Assembly (NCBI GenBank): GCA_030386875.1
Contig: CM059571.1
Span: forward strand, 22,996,355-23,060,354
Source: Morinoia aosen
Taxonomy: Eukaryota; Arthropoda; Malacostraca; Amphipoda; Talitridae
Length of the DNA: 64,000 nucleotides
Reading direction: 5' to 3'
Below, in pieces: positions 12,137 to 23,559 of the stretch. Under the pieces are notes generated by a model. The model saw only the letters and a program-made list of their open reading frames with translations, was not told where the DNA came from and did not search any database. A program made the translations under genes and the position numbers. Positions within the stretch are counted from its first letter, which is position 1, and every line of letters starts with the position of its first letter.

Positions 12137-12381
12137 CCTTAATTGTTGACATACTGTTTCCAATTTGAGTATCATTTGTAAATAAATAATATAAAATATT
12201 TACATGTTGCAACACCTGTAAAAATTAAAAAATAAAATCTTTATCGTAGAAATTGTGAATAAGTGGAGTTGGAGTCGCAAAATTGTGGATAAGTGGAGTC
12301 GGTGTTGGAGCCACAAAATTTTGAAAAGGTGAAGTTGGAGTCGAAAATTTATTCTTCCGTCTCCGCGGCCCCGGCTGCAAC

Positions 12382-12652
12382 TACACGATACTCGTACTAC
12401 GGCCACCTGAGCTGGAGCGGAAGTAAGTTCCACATAAGTTGCATAGGCGTGGCAAAAGCTTTCACTTTCTGGTTCAAGGAACTGTTTCTCGGCTTCGGCG
12501 GCTGGCTTCTTTCTTTCAACTGATGAACCTATGTTCTTAAAGCGTTTAATGTCTATGAAATGTAGGCTTTCATTCGCGGTAAAGATTTGTTTCCACTCAG
12601 ATAACCCTTTGATAATTGGTGGAGTTTTGCTCAAATTTTCAGTACGTCAAGG
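12382..12652 (-). other. Coding-looking minus frame abutting the hAT end
   Basis: Reading from a stop at about 12655 down to the hAT right end, the minus strand gives about 90 open codons (motifs KTPPIIKGLSEWKQIF, ESLHFIDIKRFKNIG, KKPAAEAEKQFLEPE). The composition is balanced and protein-like, unlike most chance frames here. The frame runs into the transposon TIR, where the text becomes repeat-derived. It could be a host exon or an older mobile gene cut by the hAT insertion. I do not recognise the family. Confidence 0.25.
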
Positions 12653-13372
12653 CTGCACGTAATGCTCTGTTGCCTTACGTGTCTAAGTTAGAGGCTTCGC
12701 CCTCCCCTTACACTTCCAAATGATACAGGATGTTGCACGCATTAACTTTTTTAAGAATTGAATATTTAACGTGTAAATTTAATGCAAATCAGGTTCTGAG
12801 AACTAAGTCTCGTAAACAATGGGTCATATCAAGTCTTCATAAATATCATAGATTACATCCTCATTATATTGAATTTAGAGCCCGTCCCCAAAACATTTAA
12901 AATTTGAAAATGATACACTCCACTAGTTTGCACGACCGAAGTAGAAGCTAGTAATACAAACAGCGACCAGACATCACCTGCAAAACAAGCTCCTTCAGGT
13001 ATACACCACAGAGCTACCTACAAAGATCAAACTAATGATTAACGGAACACCAAAGAAAATTAAATGGTGTGTCCCAATCTTTAGTAAAAATGAGCAGTGC
13101 GCTGAAACTTCCAGTTACCTGGGTCAGAGCACACCAACGTGAGAACAATGAGAACAGAAGCAGATTCCAGGAGGTCATATGGCATGCATGGCTATTGCTC
13201 GAAGTTGAATTCTAGTTGCAGGTATACAGAATACGGTTAGTTTGGGAATCCCTCGCAATCACATATTCGCATAACTGTTCAACGTTCAATGTCAGCGATG
13301 GTGCTGTCGAAATGATATGCAATTTTAAAAACTGATGAAATTACTAGACGTTCAAAAGCTTAGCGTTTACAC
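12653..13372. other. No gene recognised
   Basis: Intergenic AT-rich sequence up to the MITE target site. Confidence 0.5.
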
Positions 13373-13644
13373 CACGGTAGAGGAAACAAGGTAGGGTCAT
13401 TTCTATGGGGGAAAATACACCTCCTCTTGTTCGGATAGCCAATAGAAAGGCTTCATTTCAAACAAACTTTGTGACGTCACAAAACCGCAGTGGCGTCAGG
13501 CCAATAGTGGAGCTAGATTTAGGGGTAGCAGTGCTACCAGATGCAATATGAGCGCTGCTATTGGTTCGTTGCCGTGACGTCAGCAAACCCATACCGTCAA
13601 CGAAAAAAAGACTTGTTTGAACCTACCTTGTTTCCTCTACCGTG
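13373..13644. mobile_element. 272-bp hAT-type MITE, copy 1
   Basis: Perfect 23-bp terminal inverted repeats begin CACGGTAGAGGAAACAAGG. A perfect 8-bp target duplication, GTTTACAC, flanks the element (13365-13372 and 13645-13652). The interior has paired CCAATAG/CTATTGG and TGACGTCA-like motifs in inverted order. A second copy is at 45620-45893. No coding capacity. The 8-bp duplication places it with hAT-type elements. Confidence 0.9.
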
Positions 13645-13652
13645 GTTTACAC

Positions 13653-14178
13653 CTTGGGGCAATTCCTGTTTTATTATAGGTCATAAATTTACTTATCATC
13701 GTAGAAAATGTAAAATGCTATCTTGTTGCTATAATCGAGTTTTCATACATCACTGTTCAGTTTTATATACGACAGATTTAGGGCGTTTGGTTTTTGACAT
13801 TAATTACTCAGGTAGAATATCTGCTTTCTATGAACACTCAATTCCCGATGACAATGAAAATTCAGCCTAACATCTCAATTAACACAATATATCGTAGCTC
13901 CTACGTATTTTATCGCCCTGACCTTTTCATAAATCACTAAAAAATTATAATAGAATTGAAAAAACGTGGAATTTTTTAAGCGCTCGTCTAACGAAAATAA
14001 AATAGGTAATAGATTGCGGAGCGAGGTATTGAACATAGCGACATGTTTTTCTTTGCCGCATCGTGTATACTTATTAGTTTAGAAATTAAATTGAAATGCC
14101 CACGTTGCTCTTTGTAGTTCTTGTGATGAATAATCGTCAGAATTTACGAGTGAAAAAAGTATTTACAAATTCCTAAGG
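13653..14178. other. No gene recognised
   Basis: AT-rich. The 109-codon frame that crosses the MITE end is partly MITE sequence and is discounted. Confidence 0.5.
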
Positions 14179-14568
14179 ATGGAATTCGCAGTGAAAATCT
14201 CTCACTCGGCTAGCCTTGAATACGAGGCCCTGAATGTAGGTCAAAGCACCAGTCACCGAGAGCAAGAAACGCTCTCCGCATCTCCGCGCTGTGGAACTCA
14301 TCGGACTCTCCAGCTAGCTCTACCACACGACCATCTCTCCTTTCACTTTTGCTTGAGATGTAGCGCCGACACCAGCGATGTTCCCGAGTGTTCCAATGAA
14401 CGCACCAAGTTCAACGTCACCTACTGGTATTTCTGCCCTTCCGCTCTTAGAAATCAAACAGGAAGCCTTTGCAGTCAGATGATCGGAAGTCGTACAGCAG
14501 CATAGCATCACCAGAGTGAGGATCAAGGACATCGCTCTGCTCCGAGAATTTAAAAAATGAGGTTGCAT
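14179..14568 (-). other. GC-richer ORF pair; minus strand has a signal-peptide-like start
   Basis: This patch has about 50% GC against the AT-rich background and is open on both strands. On the minus strand an internal Met at about 14532 starts SLILTLVMLCCCTTSDH, which looks like a signal peptide, followed by a polar segment (KASCLISKSGRAEIPVGD) and a stop at 14320. This would fit a first coding exon of a secreted or membrane protein, but the only nearby splice donor (AAAA|GTGAAAG) is weak. The plus frame 14179-14505 has an NVT glycosylation site but no recognised domain. Which strand is coding, if either, is unclear. Confidence 0.25.
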
Positions 14569-16579
14569 GCGTTTGACATAAATTTCAGGTTGAGGCAGGC
14601 TAAAAATGTTTTTAATTCTGTTTCAATCTTTCTCCTTCCATGATCGTCAATTTTCTCTTCGGCGTAAAACTATGTAGTAGTAAATGAACATTGTTCTTTA
14701 AGGTCAAAGCGACCTGCAACCTACGTGTTTGCATAAACTGGGAAGCCCAAATGCTATCGACTGTGGATTCAGCTCGGTCTGAGACAATGAGGCCAAGGTA
14801 AAGGTATTATTTTCAAGGGAATGTTTATCCTCCATTAGGTTCATTATCATTTCAAACCATACTTACAAACTCGTGAGTTCTTTGTTTACAGTAAATTATA
14901 GGCTCCAAAATAAATATAGCAGGAGACAAATTGTCGAAAGCCTCCATTGGGAAGGTTTACCAATTTATACTAGAGTACAATATTACTTCAAGTACTTGAG
15001 TAAAAGTTCCGTTTTTTCTAGCCGTAATCGCCATTTTTTCTCGTTTCATCTAGTGTTCAAGGTGGTGCCAAATACTTTTTATTAGACCATATGGGTAAAA
15101 CAATCTATAATCGTTTATTAATCGAAATTATGGTAAATTGTTTTTCTTAATTGTAAATTTTTCATTTTTCTCTAATGATGTAACAAAACTGATGGGTTAA
15201 AATACCAGTAAACTCGTTTCTTATGCACCAACTTTTTTGAAATTGTCGAGTTTGTGATAAGTATGTTCAAAAATTGCGCGAACGAATACAATACACCACT
15301 AATAATTTTCTTGATTTTAGTAATGAAAAATCTTAAAATTTACCTAAATATCTTTTCAAAATGAGAACGCTAAGATAGATTAGATAATCATCATAACGGG
15401 AGCAACATTCTACTTAGGGACACAATTTATTACGATAATAAGACAATGAGGTCTTGAAAGTTTTCCCTGCTTATACTTGACAAACTAAGTAATTCGTGAT
15501 TTGTAGCTTTATGTTTCTCTGAATTGTACATGTTTTTTCTTCAAAAGAATGTGAATGGTTCTCGATCAGTCAACTGGCATGTATTATCCTAAACAATGTT
15601 TTCCTTCACAGAATTATTTTTGACCTAAGGATACCTGAAAAATGAGGAAAATGTACGTTTAATCTGTGTTAGGAAACTGTCTCACAATTTGATGGTTAGA
15701 TTCGTCTCACGTGGTAGGGTTAGGAAATCCTTCGTGCATCCGAGTTAAAAACTGCTACCGTTCTCGCTGCTCACTCAAATGTTCGAAGTCCATGCAATAG
15801 CCAGTCTTCTGGCCAAGGCGGCCAGGTCAATGGGGCTGACCCTGACAATCCAGGTTAAAAGAAAAAAGCGAACACTCTCGTTTAGGACCATGAACGGAAG
15901 TGACGAGACTGTCCTTAAAATTGTGGTCGACACATAAAACGGGAAAACGGTCTGCTGTGTCTTGGGAAGTTACACCAAAGAAATGTTTTTTTTAAACGTC
16001 TTGCAAAAAGTAGGTCATCCCGATCTCTTCATGATGATGTAACTCAATTATTTTAGTCTGGTATTAAGTGTTAGTACACGAAAAGTTAGATTCATATTCT
16101 TGAAACTGATGATAACTTTGTAAGCTAATACTCATACATTTTCGAGCAGAGCAGGTATTATTTCATTGAAACTACCACATTTGAGATTTTCAGTGACGAT
16201 CTTTAAAATACTTCAACACCTTTTGGAAGACTCGGATCCATAATTCAAAGATCAAAGCTTTATGCTAAACACCAAGTTCATTTTAAGAATCATCAGTTTA
16301 GGTTTAACAATCGTTATCGCTAAAGATTTAAGTAATTGTACTTAGCTTACCGACTCCAGTTTAAATTTTTATTTAAAATTTTACCACAGGACGAACGAGA
16401 ATATCAATCGCCGATAGTGTTCGTCGGATTCAAATGATCTAATAAAGGAACTCGTTGCTCAAATTTACTGAGTCAAACAATTCCTCATGTTTTTTGTTGG
16501 CAACGACGGTTGTCACAATATTCTTCAAGTGTGTTTCCGCAATTTTCCGATAATAATTTTCCGATCTTTGTTGTTCAAA
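14569..16579. other. No gene recognised
   Basis: AT-rich throughout. Only short frames, with no motif. Confidence 0.5.
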
Positions 16580-16599
16580 TTTAAGCTCCTTTGGTTTAG

Positions 16600-16885
16600 A
16601 TTTCTCTCTTAGGAAACTATGCTACCCTCGTTGCCAGCTTATTCTGAAGAGAATACAATAGCACTTATATTGGAATAATTCTTCCGCATGCGACCTTTGA
16701 TTACAATGGCATGAATGACATCAGGTGGTTTGAAGGCAACGATTTCTGCTCAACAATTGGAATCCCCCAGAATTTCTCGACATCGGTAATCGGATTTCAA
16801 CCATTTGAAGACATGTTTTTTTTCAGTTAGTTCGTCTCCTTGTACTGAAAATCAGATGCGGTCAACTTTGGTAAGTAACGTACAG
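16600..16885 (-). pseudogene. Unassigned decayed reading frame
   Basis: The minus strand from 16885 down reads for about 90 codons with only three in-frame stops and a protein-like composition (motifs EKKHVFKWLKSDYRCREIL, AEIVAFKPPDVIHAIVIKG). The pattern suggests an old coding sequence, perhaps a DNA transposon or a host gene fragment. I do not recognise the family. The 132-codon plus frame at 17193-17591 nearby is hydrophobic and low-complexity and is not convincing. Confidence 0.25.
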
Positions 16886-17656
16886 CAGGAACTATCCCAG
16901 TCGCCCTGAAAATGTTGAAAATGTTCAACACGGGTTTACAGGTCGTTTATGTTATTTCCTTTCGTAATCAAGGGTGTAAAATTTTTTATCTGTTGACAGG
17001 TAATCGTTCATGCAGCAATGTACTTCAAAATCTTTCGTGGTAAATTTTTGCGTTCTATCAAGTTTAGAGCAGGAATGTTTTGAGACCATCGGTAAAGTTG
17101 CCTCTGATGGACACAGAATAAAAGTGTTCAGAGAGGACCCACAATATTCTCTACTGCTATTAAATTTTTAGAATTCGTAGGGATCGTGGCAAATGGTACT
17201 TTTCGGAAGGCAAATAATATTATTTTGTTATAATTATATTTTCACACCAGCCAATGTCATGTGCCATGTTGTCAAGAAATTGGTTTTGTTCTGTGCGCTT
17301 TTGTATACTCGTGGTAGATATGGTTTTTACATCATCATTACATCTTTTCCGCTTAAAAAAATAAAAAACTTACAAGAGAATGCAAGTTACATTCCCGAGT
17401 TATTCACCCATACAGATTTGTTTAAAAAAGTTCAACCGGTGATTCAAAACGTTAGTGAAAAAGTATTTTTCCAACACATTAAATGTAACTTCACCGCAAT
17501 GGTTCTATTCCTCAGAGCCATGCCATTGTATTGTAAAATATTATTCTGCTTTGTATCAAGTTTAGAGACACAAGAAGTTTATTTCAAATAAAATTTATTG
17601 AATCTGATAATATCTGGTTAATTTTTTAAATAACAGTAAAACATCTGTGTCTAAGA

Positions 17657-18032
17657 CAGCGGTCCTTGACCTATGGGGAATTCCCCACTGGTGGGAATGG
17701 CGGAGTTGCAGGTGGGGTATCTCGTGTATTTGTTTCCACCCACAAAAAATCGATAGTATTTCAAAATCTGATACATTGCATCCAAATGTTGACTTACTTT
17801 AAAAATGACAACCATTTACAGACTGTTTTCATAACGAAAACAACCATAATGAGGTATTGTGTGTCATGTTTGGGTAAAAGTGACACCACTGCTGGGTTAG
17901 GAATGTCACAGATAAGTAAAAGGAAGATGCCGTGGTGGGGAATGCTCTATTCCCAACCGATGCTGTGGTGGGGAGTGGAGAGTTCGCTCGCTAAAAAGTG
18001 GGGAATTGGAGAAAAAAGGTTTAGAACCACTG
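17657..18032. mobile_element. 376-bp hAT-type MITE with CAG(C/T)GGT ends
   Basis: The left end CAGCGGTCCTTGACCT and the right end in reverse complement, CAGTGGTTCTAAACCT, form TIRs. The flanking 8-mers are GTCTAAGA (17649-17656) and GTCTAAGG (18033-18040), matching 7 of 8. CAGTGGTTCT-type ends with 8-bp duplications are typical of the hAT-Charlie-like group. Internally, GGTGGGGA motifs recur near both ends. The frame running through it is not a gene. Confidence 0.8.
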
Positions 18033-18533
18033 GTCTAAGGCATTGGCATCTACACGTTAGCTTTCGAAGCACCAGCAAATGACTCGATGCTATTTGACAT
18101 GCTGAATAATGATTTTTCAAAAACCATTAAAATTGTTTATCTTATACCAACGGGATTAAATCTTGTAGGCAACTGCCGAGGAGTGACCGAATGCATACAC
18201 TTCTAGCATAATATTCACAAGCAATAAGGATTTACATTTTAAGAAACTATCAAAGTTAGTTAGTATCGTCAGTCTTAACTTAAGGGGACATATTTCACAA
18301 GAACTGGTATAAAGCACGTACTCTAGCCTTAACAGGTACAGTCCCATTGATCGTTCCCTGAAAATATGCGGGACAGTGAAAAGCTGCCACATGACTCACG
18401 CACGTACGGCCACTAGGTCGGATCAATACTCAGAGCGAAGTCTATCGCCCTGAATGTATCTCAACTTCATTGTTAGTTAGAAAGCGTCGGTTAACTTTCC
18501 TTAATCTACTACCTAGCCGTTGAATAAGTTTGC

Positions 18534-18735
18534 TTATGCAAGTTTCATGCCTCGGAGAGCAAAAGGTGGAGGGAGAGCTTGGCGATCGCGGTAGGAGGGA
18601 GCGATATTGGGGGTTGTGGAGGGAGTGTCAGCCAGCAAGAACGACGTCATCGTACGACGGCTCAGCTCGCGACCTGATTGGCTGACGCGGTGGGCGAGGG
18701 CTGCTGTGTAGTTAACGTGGTACAAAGAGGGGGGA
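18534..18735. promoter_or_regulatory. GC-rich segment with CRE-like and CCAAT-type motifs
   Basis: About 60% GC in a ~35% GC setting, G-rich on the plus strand (GGAGGGAG repeats, GGGGGTTG). It contains CGACGTCATCG (CRE-like) and a GATTGGCTG CCAAT-type box. It could be a promoter island, a fragment of a mobile element or an LTR; no adjoining exon was identified. Confidence 0.3.
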
Positions 18736-21700
18736 GAGGACTTCGTAAAATTATGGAAAAATGAATTAAATATTATTCATGATATAATTTAATTATAAAA
18801 ATGCATTAGATTGTTCCACAATTTATGAAAATTATGTTTGAATATTCTACTTATACACGGTAGTAACCCGAAAAATTTTTAATTCTCTAATTTTTTTATG
18901 TCAAGCTGTCCTGAGTATTTTAATATGATCACGGCTATTGAAAATCCACTACTGAAAATGTTTATTACGCTGTAATATCAATCGCAGAGCAGGCGTAATC
19001 GTGTTACATGAACCTCACACACACGTCGCGAGTTCAACGCTGTTAGAAGAAAGCGTCACCGACCGAGGAAAAGGAATGTCGACGAAATCCACTGGCTGGT
19101 ACATTATCAATAACATTATGAAGTTAAAATACCGCTGACGCAATGCAAAGGCAAAATTCTTCCTATTGAAAGCTGTCCAGCCCTTCTATCGATAATAAAC
19201 TGCGCTCATCACGTCTCAGAACGAAGAATGTCCCAGCGAGAAAGACTGCGTTCTATCTGAAGTGAATGATACGAATCCATGTAATAAGCTATTAATTGTA
19301 TAAAGATTTGCTTAAAAGGACGCGTGACGAGGACGATGTTATTGGCAAAATACCTAAGACTATAGGCCTAGATGCTACAGAAAATTGATCACGAAGTAGA
19401 TTGATCAGAATTACGACATGAATAGGATCATTCTATTTAGCATAATAATTGCTTTTTCTTAAAGCATTGGTCACCAGCGATGATATTTCATTTTGAATGC
19501 TTTGTGTAAAGGCTAAGTAGAAGTAGATGATATTCATTTTAAGACGAGATTTCGTCTACACAGGGTCTCTGTTTAATTCTTGAGATGCCAATATTTGACT
19601 TATTTGAGTTAGCTGGCATCCTTAGCATTTTATTCTCCCGCTAGACGAAGTATTTCTGTATATGTAAAAATTAGTTACTTATGACACATAAAACTAACGT
19701 AAAATCGAGACAGTGTTATTTTTTTGTCATCGCTGGGTTTTGTTTGAAAGTTGAGTGTAATTGTTTTTGCCCTCTGCCCAGTAATTGCGTCCCAGTATGT
19801 CTCATTTCATAAAAGTGTCTCTTCATTAATAGTACTAATAAACAGTTGGCCAACATTCTGTGTGTATTCCTTCCTCGAACTCGCTGAAGAAATACCGATT
19901 GAAATATTGAATAGCGATGAATTGATGTAACGTCACGTAAACAATGTTGATTTGAAAATATTATAATAGTATTCTCACGATTATTCAGTTGCTTATTGAA
20001 TATCGAGATCATGCAACTCGTATTTAACAGACTACCGATCTGATTTCTCTGAAAATATAATTATTTGAAACGACTTGAATGTCTGGAACTTATTGAAAAG
20101 TAATGATGAGCCAAAAGAAAATATATTAAAAGATCAAGTCATGGAAATAATGACTAACGTAAAGAGATATTGGATATGAACAAGAAAATAATCATGTAAA
20201 AATAGTATGATCAAGAGAAGCAACCCACGGGGTGCCCAGCGAATGTATAATAGTATTGTTCAAAGGCTATTAATTTATTTAAAAACGACAAGATATTAAA
20301 ATAAAACATTGTTTGAAATAAGGACAAGCAGGGAGTTTTGCGTTTTATAACTGAATACATGTATTCGTTTATAAAGAACGTGTAAGAAGTTTTATAGAGC
20401 TTATCTTCCTACTGAGAATTTATGGCTCAGTATTTAGGAAGTAAGAAAGATATTTCCCCTCGATTGCCGATTCAGCTGCATAGTCACAAGCACTAGGACG
20501 AAGATTTTACAGGTACCGGGGCACAAGTCGTCCTAGCATTGACCTCGGAAGTGACTGGTAGTAGAATACATGACCTCGTAAGTCCTACATATCCATTTCT
20601 ATTCTGAAAAGTCATAACTTTTTTGACCAACTGCAACCAGTACTGTTCGGACAAATTCCTTGGTTTCTCTCAATAGTATTCAATATTTATTCGTCTGGGT
20701 TCAAGTGCTAACAATATCATAGTCGGAACGCTGGTTTCAGATTCAATATGATATTTTTGCTCTCATAAGATTACAATTCGAAGAAGCCGTCATTCGTTTG
20801 TAAGACGTATCTCGTCTCCCTCAACTTGTTCACAGTAACTTTGCGTATAGTCTCTGAAGCTTAACAATTAGATTCACGCTGAACAAATGACTGAATCGAC
20901 ATGCAATTATTGTGACACAAAATTCGCGATATATCTCAGACGTGTGATCGGAACATCGCGTTTCCGAACTGCAGCGCAACAATAATCGGAGGATGCAACG
21001 AAGATTCTGAAAAGACTGAGCTTGAGCAGTTCAGTGGCCTTGGTAAAAATATAATCACAATAGATGACTGAAGATGTAAAGGGCAAAGAAAACATATTCA
21101 ACGTAGGCATGTATTAGACAATTCATTATACAATTGTAAAAAATATAGACGTAAATATAATACACAACTGTTTGTTGACAAGAATAATATTTTACGTAAG
21201 GATTAAGATGCCTCAAAATGGTAGATCAAATACCACGATTTCACATCGACAGGTGAAAATGTTTCCCTATTTCGCACGAAAGGGATTTATGTTGATTTTC
21301 CTTCCTAGCAAAGTTCATATGTATCCCAATTTGATTTCCAAATAGCACACTTCACCACAATACTAGCAGTGAAAGAGAACGGAACGGAACCGATTTCTTC
21401 ACTAGCAACCAGCGTCTAGCGAAGTTAATCAGAGACACTGCCAGCCAAAATGAGTCATCTGAAGGTACAATTTTTTCTAAATACAAAAACACTCCTTGTA
21501 CAGAAAAATATAAACCTTCCAAGTAACGGTGAGTAAAGGTAATTTCGCAATCGAATCCTGTCGGAAAAACTAGCGATCTTTGCTGAACAACGCAGAATGC
21601 TGGCAGAGTATGACAGGTCTTAAGAGAACGTTGGAGCTGAGAAAAGCTTTTCACGCAAGAATTTGTTGACTTCATCCTTTTCAGGAAAATTCAAGGACTG

Positions 21701-22991
21701 AGACAAAAACTGAATCAAGTCGGGTGTAGTTGGCTTACGTAAAATAAATAAAGTATGAGTTAAAGTTTCGGTTCTCGTCTCTTGCAGAAATCTACAGCAA
21801 CCCATAACACAAACAGTAACCTAAGCAAGCGACGGACACTTAAAAGTCTTCAAGGCAAAGAAAGCTTACAAACCAATTGCCAATTTTTTCCGGAATGCTG
21901 AGATTGTTCGAAAACAAGGTGACTTGAGGAACTCAATTACTTTACTTTGTATACGCTCAGGCAAGCAAATGATGATAACAAGTGGTAAGGATATATTTGG
22001 TTCTGCAAAGAGTTTGAAGTGTTCATTGTGCTAGTGAATAGCTAACTATACAACCTTGGATTTGTTACACACATATTGTTAAGAATGATCAGGAAAGTCT
22101 TTTACGGAGCTTCTCGTCGGATGACAAGGGATGTCTGAACTGAAGATACATGAAGGTCACAACCTCGTTTTCAGACATCGAATTGTGATAACAAAGTTCA
22201 CACACCGAGGTGCACACACATATGCATAAACAGCAGCATAAGTATATGTTTGTGATTGCGGAAATCATCGCAACAATAATGATTAAATACCAAATTAACA
22301 TTCTACTTAAAATAACATTTAAAGTATCTTTAAATTCTTCAAAATACACTTTGATTTCGGGAAATGTGTAAAACGAATTCTTAACGACTTGACTCAAGCA
22401 GTCGTAAATGCACTTATAGTATTTTTAGTCGCGAGTGCGAATCCGATCACAAATTTATAGGTCCTGCAGAAACAACTGCCATCACAGCTCTCGTCCAATT
22501 AGTTGTGCAGGTACAGATTCACAATAGGTAGTAAGAGCCAATCTCTACCCTCCACCACACGAAAGAATTCAATAATATACGAATACGATACACATTCAAT
22601 TATTTCGTCCGAAAAAGTGTCGAGCTGAGAGTTCAAGGCACTAACAGACACACCTTTGTCTGTAAATCTCAGAGTAATGTTGACATTTTGACAGTAATTT
22701 CACTAAATTAGTTCACATAAACATTTGAATGAACACGCGATGATTAACTGCTCATTGAGACCGTGTATAATTGGTCAACTTCGTAATAAAAAATGAAATA
22801 ATTTTCGCGAGTTCCAATTAACACTTTTTGTACTAGTGAGTACGACAGAAGAATTTTTTGCATCTAGCCCATACAAACGATGGCACAATTTTTAGTAGAA
22901 TTTTAACTAAGTGGCATGGGGCACTTGTGTTCTTATCCAATGATTCAACTATGTACTCTGGTGTAATTCAAAGGATGTCAACGCGATAGCT
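18736..22991. other. Downstream of the Spot14-like gene, nothing recognised
   Basis: AT-rich. Minus-strand frames at 21352-21805 have a protein-like stretch (PTTPDLIQFLSQSLNFPEKD) but no known domain or splice structure. I did not find a canonical AATAAA on the minus strand close to the gene's stop codon. Confidence 0.4.
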
Positions 22992-23559
22992 CTACTTGGT
23001 GACTTCTTCCTGATAGCAATCTGAAATGAAATTAGCAGTGTCACACAGCTGAGTGAGGCAGCTTTGGAGTCCTATGAGGTGGTTGCGCAGCTGTGCAGAA
23101 ACTTCAGAGACAGTTTCGGTGGGTGAGGATGGTTCTTCAGACGTTAACTGCGAACTCTCCTCTCCTATGGACTCTGCGGGAGAAGTTTCCACCAAATCGC
23201 TCTCTGTGCTGCAGTCGCTGGCCGTCGAAGCAACGGACACCATGGATAAGGTACTCTGTCTACGCATGGGTTCAGTTTTGTTGGACACGTTGCGAGCATT
23301 GTTATTATTGTAATTTAAACTAGAATTATGAATTACTGAGTTTGTTTCGTTACTAGAAGAATCACACGGACTGGACCATCGATCAGAAGTAGTGTCGTGA
23401 ATGGGAGTAATGTCGTCATCATCTTCAGTTGAGGGACCATACATCAAATCATTTTTGGTTGAATTGAGCATACTGTAAACAGTATAGGGATCATTGCTAT
23501 TCTTCAGGATTTCTGGCACATCTTTATTTTTCATCGCATGTACATCCATGTCCAGCAAC
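22992..23559 (-). CDS. Spot14-like gene, exon 3 (terminal)
   Basis: The acceptor CTTTCTTGCAG precedes 23559. The reading continues without stops to TAG at 22994-22992, ending in QEEVTK. It carries the low-complexity middle and the conserved C-terminal helix. Confidence 0.9.

Larger units (their letters stand above)
10183..12373. mobile_element. Non-autonomous hAT-like element with GGAGTC-rich ends
   Basis: The left end reads CAGGGTTACGGAGTCCG and the right end, in reverse complement, CGGGGCCGCGGAGACGG. The flanking 8-mers GCAGTAAC (10175-10182) and GCTGCAAC (12374-12381) agree at 6 of 8 positions. An 8-bp duplication and C(A)GGG termini fit the hAT superfamily. Subterminal regions at both ends are full of GGAGTC/GACTCC motifs (10195-10310 and 12255-12350), as is usual for transposase-binding subterminal repeats. 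I could not find a hAT transposase in the ~2 kb interior, so it is non-autonomous or internally replaced. Confidence 0.6.

Noticed and set aside
17193-17591. 132-codon hydrophobic plus frame
   Set aside because: AT-driven Phe/Ile/Leu composition without a start context, conserved motif or ordered membrane segments.
23053-23323. Plus-strand frames over the Spot14-like exon 3
   Set aside because: Shadows of the minus-strand coding exon, which has family similarity and splice sites.
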